Shown here piece after piece: positions 1 through 8,686 of a stretch of DNA of 64,000 nt. The notes under the pieces are model-generated. The model did no database searches and was not told the DNA's origin. It saw only the letters and a program-made list of their open reading frames with translations. The stretch is taken from the NCBI GenBank assembly GCA_016717705.1, contig JADKFD010000018.1, positions 25,877 through 89,876 of the forward strand, in the 5' to 3' direction. The stretch is from Rhodanobacteraceae bacterium (lineage in GTDB: Bacteria; Pseudomonadota; Gammaproteobacteria; Xanthomonadales; SZUA-5). A program made the position numbers and the translations under genes. Numbering within the stretch: position 1 is the first letter of the stretch; every line of letters starts with the position of its first letter.

Positions 1-149
1 AAGCGGCGGCCACGAAACTCCAGGAATCCGGCCACATAGGGCGCCGGTTCGCCTGCCGCCACGCGCTGGCGCAACTGCGCAAGGCGCGCGCCATCAGCGC
101 CAGCAGCCAGCGCCAGCAGGCGATCGTGATCCACCCCAGCGGAATTCAT
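1..149 (-). CDS. PrmC/HemK-like N5-glutamine methyltransferase, N-terminal part, cut by the window edge
   Basis: Only the first 50 codons are present. The ATG at 149 overlaps the stop of the upstream phosphatase gene as ATGA, so the two are probably translationally coupled. Residues 33-50 read GEPAPYVAGFLEFRGRRF, which matches the conserved G-E-P-x-x-Y-(I/V)-x-G-x-x-E-F-x-G segment in the N-terminal helical domain of release-factor glutamine methyltransferases. The S-adenosylmethionine-binding domain and the NPPY motif would lie outside the window, so the substrate cannot be stated. As the last visible gene of a signalling operon it may be a specialised paralogue rather than the housekeeping prmC, which normally sits next to prfA. 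Confidence 0.6.
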   Translation of the reverse strand, partial: MNSAGVDHDRLLALAAGADGARLAQLRQRVAAGEPAPYVAGFLEFRGRR

Positions 150-1822
150 CCAGCGCCTTGCTCAGGCAGGAAGCGCAAGGCCAGCACGGTGATGTCATCG
201 GCTTGCGCATGACCACGGGCGAAGGTGTGCACGCTCTGCATCGCGGTTTCGACCCACACCGAGGCCGCGGCGCCTTCCGGGATTGCGGCGAGCTCGCGCT
301 GCAGCCGGTCGTCGCCGTAGAAGGATTCATCGGCGGCGATCGCGTCGGTGACGCCGTCGGTGTACAGGAACAGGGTGTCGCCCGGGTTGAGCTGCAACTG
401 GTGGGTGTCGTAGCTGATGCCCGGCATGATGCCCAGGGCAACGCCGCCACTGAATTCGAGCATTTGCGGCGCGCTGCTGGCGCGGTGGATGAAGGGATGA
501 TTGTGGCCGCCGTCGGAAAACACCACGGCGCCGGTGCGCACGTTGATGATGCCGATGAACATGGTCACGAACTGGCACATCGCGTTCTGCGGGATCAACA
601 GCTCGTTGGTCTGACGCAGGATTTCGTTGGGCGCACCGGCATGGTCGACCATCGCCTTGGCGCGCAACAGGGTGATCGTCACGGTCATGAACAGCGCCGC
701 CGGCATGCCCTTGTCGGAGACGTCGCCAACCATGAAACACAGATGGTCGTCGTCGAGGTAGAAGAAATCGTAGAGATCGCCGCCAGCTTCCTTGGTCGGT
801 TTGACCGCGGCCGACAGATCGATGCGCGAACGCTCCTCGCTGCGGCCGATATCGTCGAAACTGCGCGGCAACATGCTGAGCTGGATATCGCCGGCGATCT
901 TCAGCTCGTTGCGCAGGCGTTCCTTGGTCGCCGTGGTCTCGGTCAGTTCATTCAGATAGTTGTTGAGTCGCTGCTCCATCGCAATGAAGGAGCTGGCCAA
1001 TTGTGCGATCTCATCGCGGCTCTGCGCCGGCATCGCGTCGATCTTGCGCCGGAGGTCGACGTCTTCCACCGGCTGGAAATCCGACGCAGCCAACTCCAGC
1101 GTGTAATCGGCCAATTGCGTGATCTTCAGCGAGACGCGTGAACCGGCATAGAAACTGAACAGAAAAACCACAAAGAAGCTGCAGAATCCGATCAGTATGG
1201 ATTCTTTCAGCGAGGCATCCAGACGCGTATACAGATAACTGATCGCAATATCCGCGCCCGCGACATAGCGGGTGCCGTTGGGCGTCGTGTATGGAGCAAA
1301 CAAGAAATACACATGACCCCATTGGTCGACCGACTCGCCATACTGCGGCTGTCCGGTCTCCCAGGCCTTGAGCAGCTCGGGATAGGCTTCCGGCTCTTCC
1401 CAGTACTTGGAATAACTGCCGTCGACCAACTGCTCCGGAGTTGCACTGGTCGTCGTCGTGCGAAAGCTGCCATCGTCGATCTTGTGGTAGCTGTAGAGAT
1501 AGATCAGGCCGATGTCGTTGCAATAGCGCGACAACTGGCCGATCAGTCGGTCGAATTCAGTCTTGTCGAAACTGTCGGGATTCTTGACCCGGTCCATATA
1601 TCCGGGTGGCACCATATCCGACAGCGCGCGTGCCGCCGCCGCCAGTTTTTGTTCGACACCACCAATGATGGCCTGCTTTTCCACGCGATAATGATTCGTC
1701 GCGAAAATCGCGGTGCCGAGAATATTGAAGATGGTCAGTCCGAGGATGATCTTGAAGCGCAAGCCAAAACGGATGCGCCGTTGTGTCGGCGTCAGTCGTT
1801 TGGAGGATTCGGATGCACTCAT
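146..1822 (-). CDS. Membrane SpoIIE/RsbU-type PP2C serine phosphatase with HAMP domain
   Basis: 558 residues. Membrane segments at about 24-41 and 207-227 enclose a sensor region of about 165 residues facing the periplasm. A HAMP-like region (about 228-290) and a coiled coil (290-315) lead into a C-terminal PP2C/SpoIIE domain. The catalytic landmarks are all present: GGDLYDFF (347-354), GDVSDKGMPAALFM (366-379), DGGHNHP (437-443), LYTDGVTDA (486-494) and DDITVLALR (542-550), including the metal-binding aspartates. It should dephosphorylate a serine or threonine on a partner protein, such as an anti-sigma-factor antagonist, but no STAS or anti-sigma kinase gene is visible in the window. It starts 4 bases after the stop of the upstream HAMP-like gene and overlaps the next gene by ATGA. 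It is the only one of the three related operon proteins with intact catalytic residues. Confidence 0.9.
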   Translation of the reverse strand: MSASESSKRLTPTQRRIRFGLRFKIILGLTIFNILGTAIFATNHYRVEKQAIIGGVEQKLAAAARALSDMVPPGYMDRVKNPDSFDKTEFDRLIGQLSRYCNDIGLIYLYSYHKIDDGSFRTTTTSATPEQLVDGSYSKYWEEPEAYPELLKAWETGQPQYGESVDQWGHVYFLFAPYTTPNGTRYVAGADIAISYLYTRLDASLKESILIGFCSFFVVFLFSFYAGSRVSLKITQLADYTLELAASDFQPVEDVDLRRKIDAMPAQSRDEIAQLASSFIAMEQRLNNYLNELTETTATKERLRNELKIAGDIQLSMLPRSFDDIGRSEERSRIDLSAAVKPTKEAGGDLYDFFYLDDDHLCFMVGDVSDKGMPAALFMTVTITLLRAKAMVDHAGAPNEILRQTNELLIPQNAMCQFVTMFIGIINVRTGAVVFSDGGHNHPFIHRASSAPQMLEFSGGVALGIMPGISYDTHQLQLNPGDTLFLYTDGVTDAIAADESFYGDDRLQRELAAIPEGAAASVWVETAMQSVHTFARGHAQADDITVLALRFLPEQGAG

Positions 1823-1826
1823 GGGT

Positions 1827-3182
1827 TCACGCCGTCAGTTTGTCGTTCTTGAGGTCGAAGATCACCAATTGACCCTGAAAGCGCGCGCCCATCAGGCCAC
1901 ACAGTTCAGCAGCGATCTGATTGGCGGAACGGTTACGAAACTGGTCAGCATAAGCCTGGCCAATCTGCAGCGCCTCGGCCGGCAGCGAGCCGATGATTTC
2001 GCGCTCCTCGCTGGGTGTCCACGGCATCGGAACGCCACGCTCCGGATCGAGTATCCAGCCGGTCGGCGACTTGCCGGAGGCCGGTATGAATACCACTTGC
2101 AGCGCTTCGCAGGGGAATAGCTTCAGGGCCTGCGGCCAGGTCGGCCCCTCGGGGCGACTCGCGGCCACGCCGAGCAGGTAGTCGCGCACTGCCTCGCCGC
2201 GCACGATGCGCTCGAGCTGCGTCATCGAATCAGCGGTACGGCGGCAACGGCCCACCGCCAGATACCAGCCGGTCGCAGTCTGCAGCCAGCCGCAGAAGTC
2301 CTCCGGTTCCGCCGTGCCCAGGCGCCGGAATGACAAGCGTACCGGCCCCAGCGCGTCCGGCAGGGGTCGCTCCAGGTGGACCCGATAGCTGGCCGCCAAT
2401 TCGGTGTCGTCGGGCAGCGGTTCGGACCGGAAAAAGCGTCGTCGGGTCTGGTGGCTTTCATCGGCGAGCAGGCTGATCATGGTCAACAGCGTACCACCGA
2501 GATCGTTCAGTTCGCGGATGCGGCCTTCCCGCAACGCCTGCGCATAGCGCCCATAGGCGGCCTCGCGGGCGGCGCTGGTCAGCGCGCCCAACTCGCGGCG
2601 GGCGATGCGCGTGATCAGCTCGGCGGCGCCGACACCGATCAGCAGCAGCGCCAGCATCAGCACGCTGAGGCGGCGTTGCAGTGCCGCAATGGCCTCGCGC
2701 AAGGAGCTGTCGCGCTCGGTGACGGCGACCACCGCGCGCAGCTTGCCGTCGGCGTCGGTGATCGGCGCGTAGCCGATCGACAGATCGCTCGGCGCCTGCG
2801 CGCTCTCGACGAAGCGCCAGGCCAGGCGCCCGGCGTTGAGCTCAGCGCTGAGCTCCGGCGTCGGCATCGGGGCGGCGGGGATGCTGTCGTCATGGCGCAG
2901 CAGGCGCTCGCTCCAGGACTGATCGGTCGGCTCGAACCAGCTGACGCTGATGCCGCCGAGCCGATTGCTGTAGCGCTCAAGTGCGGGGGCGGGGTCGCCA
3001 CCGGGCTGCGCGGCGATGACTTCCCAGAAGCCGGCGATGCTGGCGGCTACGCCCTGCGAGCGCTCCTGCAGGCCCCAGTGGATTTCGTTGCGCTCGACAT
3101 AGTAGCCGAGCAGGCTGTTGGCCAGACCAAGGCCGGCGAACAGCGGCAGGATCGCCAGGTAGTAGCGCAGCCTGAGGCTCAT
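1827..3182 (-). CDS. HAMP-type membrane protein with a degenerate SpoIIE-like domain (probable pseudophosphatase)
   Basis: 451 residues from the ATG at 3182, chosen because it overlaps the stop of the upstream cNMP gene as ATGA; the open frame extends further upstream but inside that gene. Membrane segments at about 7-28 and 171-190 flank a sensor region, followed by a HAMP-like stretch (about 191-240). The C-terminal half has no motif of a known enzyme. Aligned by eye with the neighbouring phosphatase it follows the same order of strands, with PEDFCGWL in place of GGDLYDFF and VGRCRRTAD in place of VGDVSDKGM, so the metal-binding aspartates are gone. It ends 4 bases before the active phosphatase gene. 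Possible role: a regulatory partner that senses a signal or binds the same phosphoprotein. The pseudophosphatase reading is my inference; the membrane topology is clear. Confidence 0.6.
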   Translation of the reverse strand: MSLRLRYYLAILPLFAGLGLANSLLGYYVERNEIHWGLQERSQGVAASIAGFWEVIAAQPGGDPAPALERYSNRLGGISVSWFEPTDQSWSERLLRHDDSIPAAPMPTPELSAELNAGRLAWRFVESAQAPSDLSIGYAPITDADGKLRAVVAVTERDSSLREAIAALQRRLSVLMLALLLIGVGAAELITRIARRELGALTSAAREAAYGRYAQALREGRIRELNDLGGTLLTMISLLADESHQTRRRFFRSEPLPDDTELAASYRVHLERPLPDALGPVRLSFRRLGTAEPEDFCGWLQTATGWYLAVGRCRRTADSMTQLERIVRGEAVRDYLLGVAASRPEGPTWPQALKLFPCEALQVVFIPASGKSPTGWILDPERGVPMPWTPSEEREIIGSLPAEALQIGQAYADQFRNRSANQIAAELCGLMGARFQGQLVIFDLKNDKLTA

Positions 3183-3592
3183 GGAGCGGCTGCCGGCATG
3201 CCCGCGTAATCGACGCCAAGCAAGGGCATGCGGAAGAATCCTGCCAGCAATGCCGGGCACTCGTTGATCACGGTGAAGAACTTGCCGCGCGGCAACGCCA
3301 GCGCCACGTAACCGGCCGGGCCCGCCTTGATGGCGAACGGCGCCGCCTTGCCGGTGAGCAAGATGGTGGTACCGACCACGTGCTGCATGGCGGTGCCGCC
3401 GATGCCGACGGCCTCGCCCTGGACCCGCACATAGAGGCGGTTGATGACACCGCCGGCCTCGCAGATCACCGCATCCGGTTTGAAGCTGTGCACGGTCATG
3501 GCGGTGGCGATGGTCAGCAGTTCCTCCGAGCGCAGCAGGTCGAAAGGCTTCACCGCCTTCAGCGCCAGCAGCTTTTCCGCGAGGGTCATCAT
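3179..3592 (-). CDS. Small cyclic-nucleotide-binding-domain protein
   Basis: 137 residues. The start at 3592 overlaps the upstream stop as ATGA; its own stop overlaps the next start the same way. The protein is essentially one cNMP-binding (CAP-ED) domain: LRSEELLTIATAMTVHSF, then DAVICEAG and NRLYVRVQGEAVGIGG, the beta-roll pattern that ends in a Gly-Glu turn. The phosphate-binding cassette (usually G-E-x-A-L-x-x-x-x-R-A) is not recognisable, so nucleotide binding is uncertain. No membrane segment or effector domain is fused to it, so it probably works in trans with the membrane proteins encoded on either side. A longer open frame upstream of 3592 is shadow sequence inside the preceding gene. 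Confidence 0.7.
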   Translation of the reverse strand: MMTLAEKLLALKAVKPFDLLRSEELLTIATAMTVHSFKPDAVICEAGGVINRLYVRVQGEAVGIGGTAMQHVVGTTILLTGKAAPFAIKAGPAGYVALALPRGKFFTVINECPALLAGFFRMPLLGVDYAGMPAAAP

Positions 3593-5517
3593 GATTGCGG
3601 CGCCTGCGGCAAATCGGGCCCGTGGAGCGTCACCGCGCCCAGCCAGTCGAGGCGCTCGCCTGCCGCCAGCACCAGCGTCATGCTGTCGTGCACGTCGACC
3701 GTCCGGCTGCTGCCCGCCGCATCGACGCGCGCCAAGGTCAATGGCTCGCGGCAGCGAATATTCAGGGTATGGATCGCGGGGTCCCAGCAAGCAACCGCGG
3801 CAATGTTCGGCATGGTCTGGTACAGCACGGCGAGCGCGGAGCTGCCATTCTGGCTTGCCAGCAGGGCCGCGGCCAGTCGCTGCAAGCGCACTTGCTGCAA
3901 TTGCGTGGCCACCACCTCATTGTCCAACACCGCCAGACGCCACAGCAGGGCGAGCTTGCCGTTGCCATACAGCGCGACGTCATCGCGCGGGTTCGCCAAG
4001 GTCGTCGCCGGCGGCAGATGTCCGACACCGAATTCGAGCAATTCCGCCACCGCATGCTGCAGCGCCACCTGCTCGCGTCCGCTGTTGAGTGCCTGCTGGT
4101 AGGTTTGCGACTGCCGCGCGCGCGCCGCCAGCCGGGTCGACAGTGCGTTCAGGCTCTGCGCCAGCTGACCGATTTCGTCGCTCGATTCGTGGGCGACCCG
4201 GGTGCCGTGGTAACCGGCTGCGATGCGCAGCGCGGAGTCCTTGATGTCGCGCAACGGTCGGGTCATCCCTTGCGAAACACGATAGGACACGGAACTCGCC
4301 AGCAGCAGCAGCGCCGCGCCGACGAACAGCACCGCGAACAGCGCAAAGCGGGTCTTGTTGCGGATCAGGCCGATATCGACGTCGGCACCGGCCAGCGCCA
4401 CCACGCGCCCGTCGCTGGCGTAGATCGGTGCGGCCGAGACCTTGATCAGCCCCCATTCCTCCCATTCGCGAATGTCGGAGACGAAGGCCTGCCCGGTAAG
4501 CTGGGCGAGGCGAACATCGGAAATCGACTCCGCCGGGACCTCGTCCAGCGCCCCCGGTGGGGAATGGTCGTCGCCTTCAGTACCGTCCAGGATGTAGCGG
4601 ATCTGGTTCTCGCCCAGATACACGTCAGTGTAAAGGAAGGTCAGACCGGCCAGCACGCCGGTCTTGATGTAGATAGGCCGGTAGCGGGCGAACCAGGGAT
4701 CACGCTCGCTGAAGTAGCCGGGGGCGAAGTCCTCGGTCACCGCGCCGCTCTCAAGATCGATGCGCAACAGCGAATCGGCGGCTGCGTAAAGCGCATCGCC
4801 GACAAAAGCCAGTCCGAGAACCTCGTGCGTGGATGGCTGCAGTGGCAACCGACGCAACACCTTGCCGCCAGCGTCGAACAGCACCACTGCAGAATCGCTG
4901 GTGGCCAGGCCGACATAACACGCCGGCAGCGGTGCCGTGCCCAGCAAGGCAACGTCCTCTGCCAGCGTCAGCAGCGGCAGACCGCTCTGCAGCGAACTCA
5001 GCTCGCGGCCACGGCGGGCGATCAGCACACCATCGACGTACAGCAGGTCATCGACCGGCGCGGTCATCGGCAACGCCAGTGGCAGAAGCGACGACCGGTC
5101 CAGCGCGGCATGCACGGCCAGGCCGTCCCCGGACAGCACCGCTACCCGATCCTGCAGCGCGTCGAAGGCGATCGAGCGCACCGGCGTGGTCTGCGGCGGC
5201 GTCAGGGACAGCGCGCCACCATCGGCCGGATCGATCGCCACCACGCTGCCCCGGGTGCTGTCGAAACCCCAAAGTTGGCCATCGCGCCCGGCGGTCAGCG
5301 CGTTGATCTGGTGTGGACGCTGGTAGTCGGCATGGCCGTCGCCGTCGGTGAATTCGCCGGCGCCGACGCTGAGCGCGGTCAGCTTCTGGTCGAAACCATG
5401 CAGGATGATGTCGTAGGTGGAGTTGTAGACGATCGCGCCCCAGACAGCCGTAGCCACCGCCAGCACCACGGTGAGCGTCAGCAGGATCAGGGTCTGGAAT
5501 TTCAGGGTCAGCTTCAT
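3589..5517 (-). CDS. HAMP-domain membrane sensor with propeller-like periplasmic region and degenerate SpoIIE-like C-terminus
   Basis: 642 residues. Membrane segment 1 at about 8-30, a large periplasmic region (31-390) with repeated short beta motifs (for example LWGFDS, SVVAIDP, VVLFDAGG, LLRIDLESG) that suggest a small beta-propeller, a dCache/PAS-like part (about 330-385, APIYASDGRVVALAGADVDI), membrane segment 2 (391-412) and a HAMP domain (413-465, with DEIGQLAQSLNALSTRL). The last 170 residues can be laid along a SpoIIE phosphatase domain (the VTLVLAAGERLDW-like end matches GDTLFLYTDGV) but carry none of the metal-binding aspartates. It starts within the ATGA stop of the transporter gene and ends within the start of the cNMP gene. 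Probable signal receptor of the operon; the ligand is unknown. Confidence 0.65.
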   Translation of the reverse strand: MKLTLKFQTLILLTLTVVLAVATAVWGAIVYNSTYDIILHGFDQKLTALSVGAGEFTDGDGHADYQRPHQINALTAGRDGQLWGFDSTRGSVVAIDPADGGALSLTPPQTTPVRSIAFDALQDRVAVLSGDGLAVHAALDRSSLLPLALPMTAPVDDLLYVDGVLIARRGRELSSLQSGLPLLTLAEDVALLGTAPLPACYVGLATSDSAVVLFDAGGKVLRRLPLQPSTHEVLGLAFVGDALYAAADSLLRIDLESGAVTEDFAPGYFSERDPWFARYRPIYIKTGVLAGLTFLYTDVYLGENQIRYILDGTEGDDHSPPGALDEVPAESISDVRLAQLTGQAFVSDIREWEEWGLIKVSAAPIYASDGRVVALAGADVDIGLIRNKTRFALFAVLFVGAALLLLASSVSYRVSQGMTRPLRDIKDSALRIAAGYHGTRVAHESSDEIGQLAQSLNALSTRLAARARQSQTYQQALNSGREQVALQHAVAELLEFGVGHLPPATTLANPRDDVALYGNGKLALLWRLAVLDNEVVATQLQQVRLQRLAAALLASQNGSSALAVLYQTMPNIAAVACWDPAIHTLNIRCREPLTLARVDAAGSSRTVDVHDSMTLVLAAGERLDWLGAVTLHGPDLPQAPQS

Positions 5518-8500
5518 GCGACCGCCGAAATCGTCTTGAACTGATACAGGCTGATGCCCATCGCCGGGAAAATCTCGATTGCCCGCATCACCACCCGACC
5601 GGGCAGCACCAGCGCGCGGCAGCCGCGGGAAACCGCGCGTTCCTGACGCCGCTGGTCACCCATCAACACGCGCTGGCCAAAGGTCGCGCCTGCCGACGCC
5701 GTCCAGTTGCCCTTGCTGCGCTGTACCTCGACTTTGCCCTCGGTGATGATGAACAACTCTTCGGTTGCCGCGTCCTCGTCGTAGACCACCTCGCCGGGAG
5801 CCCAGCTGTGATCGACGGCGTGATTGGCCAGGTAATCCAGCGCCAGGATGCGTGCGTCGGTGAAGAACTCGGCGCGAACCAGGGCTGCGACGCGGTCGAC
5901 CGGGTGCGCGGCGAGCGCAAAGTCGACCTCGGTGTCGACGAAGCGCGGCAGCAGCGCGATCAGCCATTCGTTGATCTGGCCGGGGTCGGAGCGGTCGACG
6001 CGCGCGCGCAGCAACTCGAAGCCATCCGGCAGACCACGCTCGCGGAAGGCGACGAAGCCGGCCGACGCTTCCAGGGCGATGCTGCTGTCGGTCGCCTGTT
6101 TCAATACCTGTTCGACGCTCATCGCCGTGCTGATCGACTGCTGCAGGCCGCTCGATGGCACGGTCGCCTCGATCAGCTCGCAGATACGCTGGAACAGCAC
6201 GCGCGTGCAGCTCTGCTGGATGGTCTCGATGGCGTTGGCGCGGTCGCGCGGATTGGCAAATGCGAGCGAGGCGCGGATCAAGTCGAAGTCCGGCAGGCGA
6301 CCGGTGAGGCTGAGTACTTCCAGCACGAACTCCAGACCTTCGGAGGCGGCATCCCGGTAGTAGCGGATCAACACCGTCTCGCCGACGCCCGAGCCGCCAC
6401 CGGCGAGCAGCGCACGATGTGCCGCGACCGCCGCCTGGGCGCGTCGCAGTTCATCTTCGATGAGCTCCTCGGTGATCAGCAGCAACTGCGGCATCGCCAG
6501 CCGACTGAGCGCACGCAAGGCTACCGAGCGCGAGTGGAAAGGCGCCGAGACATTGCGCAACAGGTGGATCACGGCCGGGATCGACTTCAGCCCCATGCCG
6601 CTGATGATCGCCTCCAGCCGGCGACTCTCGCCCGACGAGAAGTGCTCGGCGGCCCACAGCAGCGGCGGAATGGCGGCGGTATCGCCGATCTTCTCGACGA
6701 TGGCGAGGATCAGCATGCGCTCGTCGGAGTTGCCCTCGCGCACCAGCGGCAGCACCGAGGGCAACAGCGAGAGCGTGTCTGGCGAGGCCAGCTTGCGCAA
6801 CGAGCGCAGGGCTTCGGTGCGCAACTCCGCATCACCTTCGGTCAGGAAGGGCAACAACTCGCTGGCGTGCGGCGGATGCGGGCAATCGCCGATGGCGCGG
6901 ATGGCATAGCGGCGCGATTCGTGATCGCCCTGCAGCAGGCCGCGGATCTCGTCCACCGCCAGCAGGACTTCGCCGAGACGACCGCCGTTCCAGCGCGCCA
7001 CGGCGATCGCGGCAAGATGCGAGGGATGCTCGGAACGTCGCCACGCCTGCAGGCGGCGCACCGGAAACGCGCCACTCGAGGTGAATTCGTCGAGCACATC
7101 CGGCTCCGCCGGACCCTGATCGCTCTCCAGCCACAGCAGCGTCTCGGCGAGCGCCTCGGTATCGCCCTGGCGCAGTAGCCCGGAGATCTCGTAGCGCAGG
7201 CTGTCCGCTTCTTCGAATTCGCGGTAGACAGGAAATTCAGCAGGGCGGCACGCGCCGCCGAGTCCTGCAGTCGCCACAGCAACTCGACCGCCAGCAGTTG
7301 CTGGTCGCGCGCTCCGGAAAATGCCGTGTTGCGCAACAGCGTGAAGTCGGCGGCAGTCAGCTGGCGGCGCCAGGCCGCTTCCGGGTTGGCGAAATCCAGC
7401 CAGTCCCCACGCAGGTTGATCGCCAGCGCGCGCACATAGTTCTGGCGGATGAAGGCGGCGATCGCCAGCGCGAGACAGGCAACCAGCAGGCCGGTCAGTG
7501 CCAGGTTGTCCGGATCGACGTGGGTGGCCGAGTAATACAGCAGCAAGCCGGTGCTGGCGCTCGCCGCGGGTTCGGCCATCGCTTCGATGAAGGTGCGCAA
7601 CTGCCGCTTCACGCCCGCCGGCAGCGCGTTGTAAAGCAGGTTGATGTTGTTGAACTCGATGGCGACGAACAGGCTCTGGTAGGCATAGAAAGCCACCAGC
7701 GCCGCCGCGAATCCGTGGAACAGGTAGAAAAAGACGAAGGCGCCCAGATAGGCCAGCGGCACCACCAGCGCGGTGCTGCCGACACCGATGCGGCCGACGA
7801 TGCGGTTGAAGAAGAACAGGTTGATGATCAGGGTCAGCGCCCCGGCCACGGCGTACAGTCCGCCCAGCAATGAGGCCAGACCGTCGGCATTGCGACCCAG
7901 CGAGAACACGCCCAGGGTGAGGAACTCGAGACCGCTGGTCAGCGAGACCATCACGAAACAGATCACCGCCACGGCCAGTGCAAACGGCGAGGACTGGAAG
8001 GTGGCAAAAATGAAGCGGACCAGCCGCGGCAACGACATCGCCTCGTCGGACTGGGCGTCGTCGGTGGCGATCGGCCTGAAGCGGCGCAGCACGATCAGGA
8101 ACACCGGGAAGGTGATGATGGCCACCACCGACCACACCAGGAACAATTTCGACGCCGGCACGATGCCCGACAAGCCGGTGACCAGACCACCGCCGAGCAT
8201 GGCTCCGGCCGAACTGCCGGCCGCGATCAGACCGTACAGGCGCTTGCCGTCGAGGATGCTGAAATAGTCGTCGGTGAAATTCCAGAACAGCGAATACAGC
8301 GCGATGAACCAGAGGCCGGCGTAGAACTTGATGGCGAACAGGAACCACGGCGCGGCGCCAAAGTAGTCGCCGCCGATGCCGATGGCGAGTCCGCCGATCA
8401 CCAGCATCGTCAGGGTGACGCGGAACACCGCGCGGGTGCCGAGCTTGCCGATCAGCAGCGAGTAGATCGGCGCGTACACCGCCATCACCAGCGGCATGAA

Positions 8501-8674
8501 GATGAACACCAGCGGCAGCATCTCGATGCCCAGACCCGCCAGGAACAGCGAGTCGGCAGCGACCATGCCGATCGCCACGCCGGCCTGCAGCATGCCGGCG
8601 AGCAGTGCGAACCACAGCACCTTGTTGCCCTCGTCGGGCAGTACCTGGAACAGGCGGCGGAACTGAATCAGCAT
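5514..8674 (-). CDS. NTT/MFS-like transporter fused to HEAT repeats and a cNMP domain (one frame break)
   Basis: Starts at the ATG at 8674, 12 bases after the upstream decarboxylase-methyltransferase gene. The first 480 or so residues form about 12 hydrophobic helices with the look of ATP/ADP translocase (NTT/Npt) or MFS proteins, such as FMPLVMAVYAPIYSLLIG and FYAGLWFIALYSLFWNFTDD. Then come several HEAT/PBS-type helical repeats (ELRTEALRSLRKLASPD and similar) and a C-terminal cyclic-nucleotide-binding domain (APGEVVYDEDAATEELFIIT, TEGKVEVQR). The reading frame changes near 7235, between LLNFL and EEADSLRYE, while both sides stay homologous in style. The span is one base short of a multiple of three, so a single-base deletion or assembly error is likely. 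NTT-HEAT fusions are known in free-living bacteria; here the protein probably senses or moves nucleotides for the signalling operon. Substrate not determinable. Confidence 0.7.
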
Positions 8675-8686
8675 CGAGGGTCTGCG

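Noticed and set aside
3268..3790. Longer N-terminal extension of the small cNMP protein
   Set aside because: It would lie entirely within the 3' end of the HAMP sensor gene, and the ATGA overlap at 3589-3592 gives a natural start.
7225..7245. Programmed ribosomal frameshifting in the transporter-HEAT gene and the PUFA genes
   Set aside because: There is no common slippery heptamer or stimulating structure, the shifts go in both directions, and a housekeeping gene (tex) is hit in the same way. Sequence error fits better.
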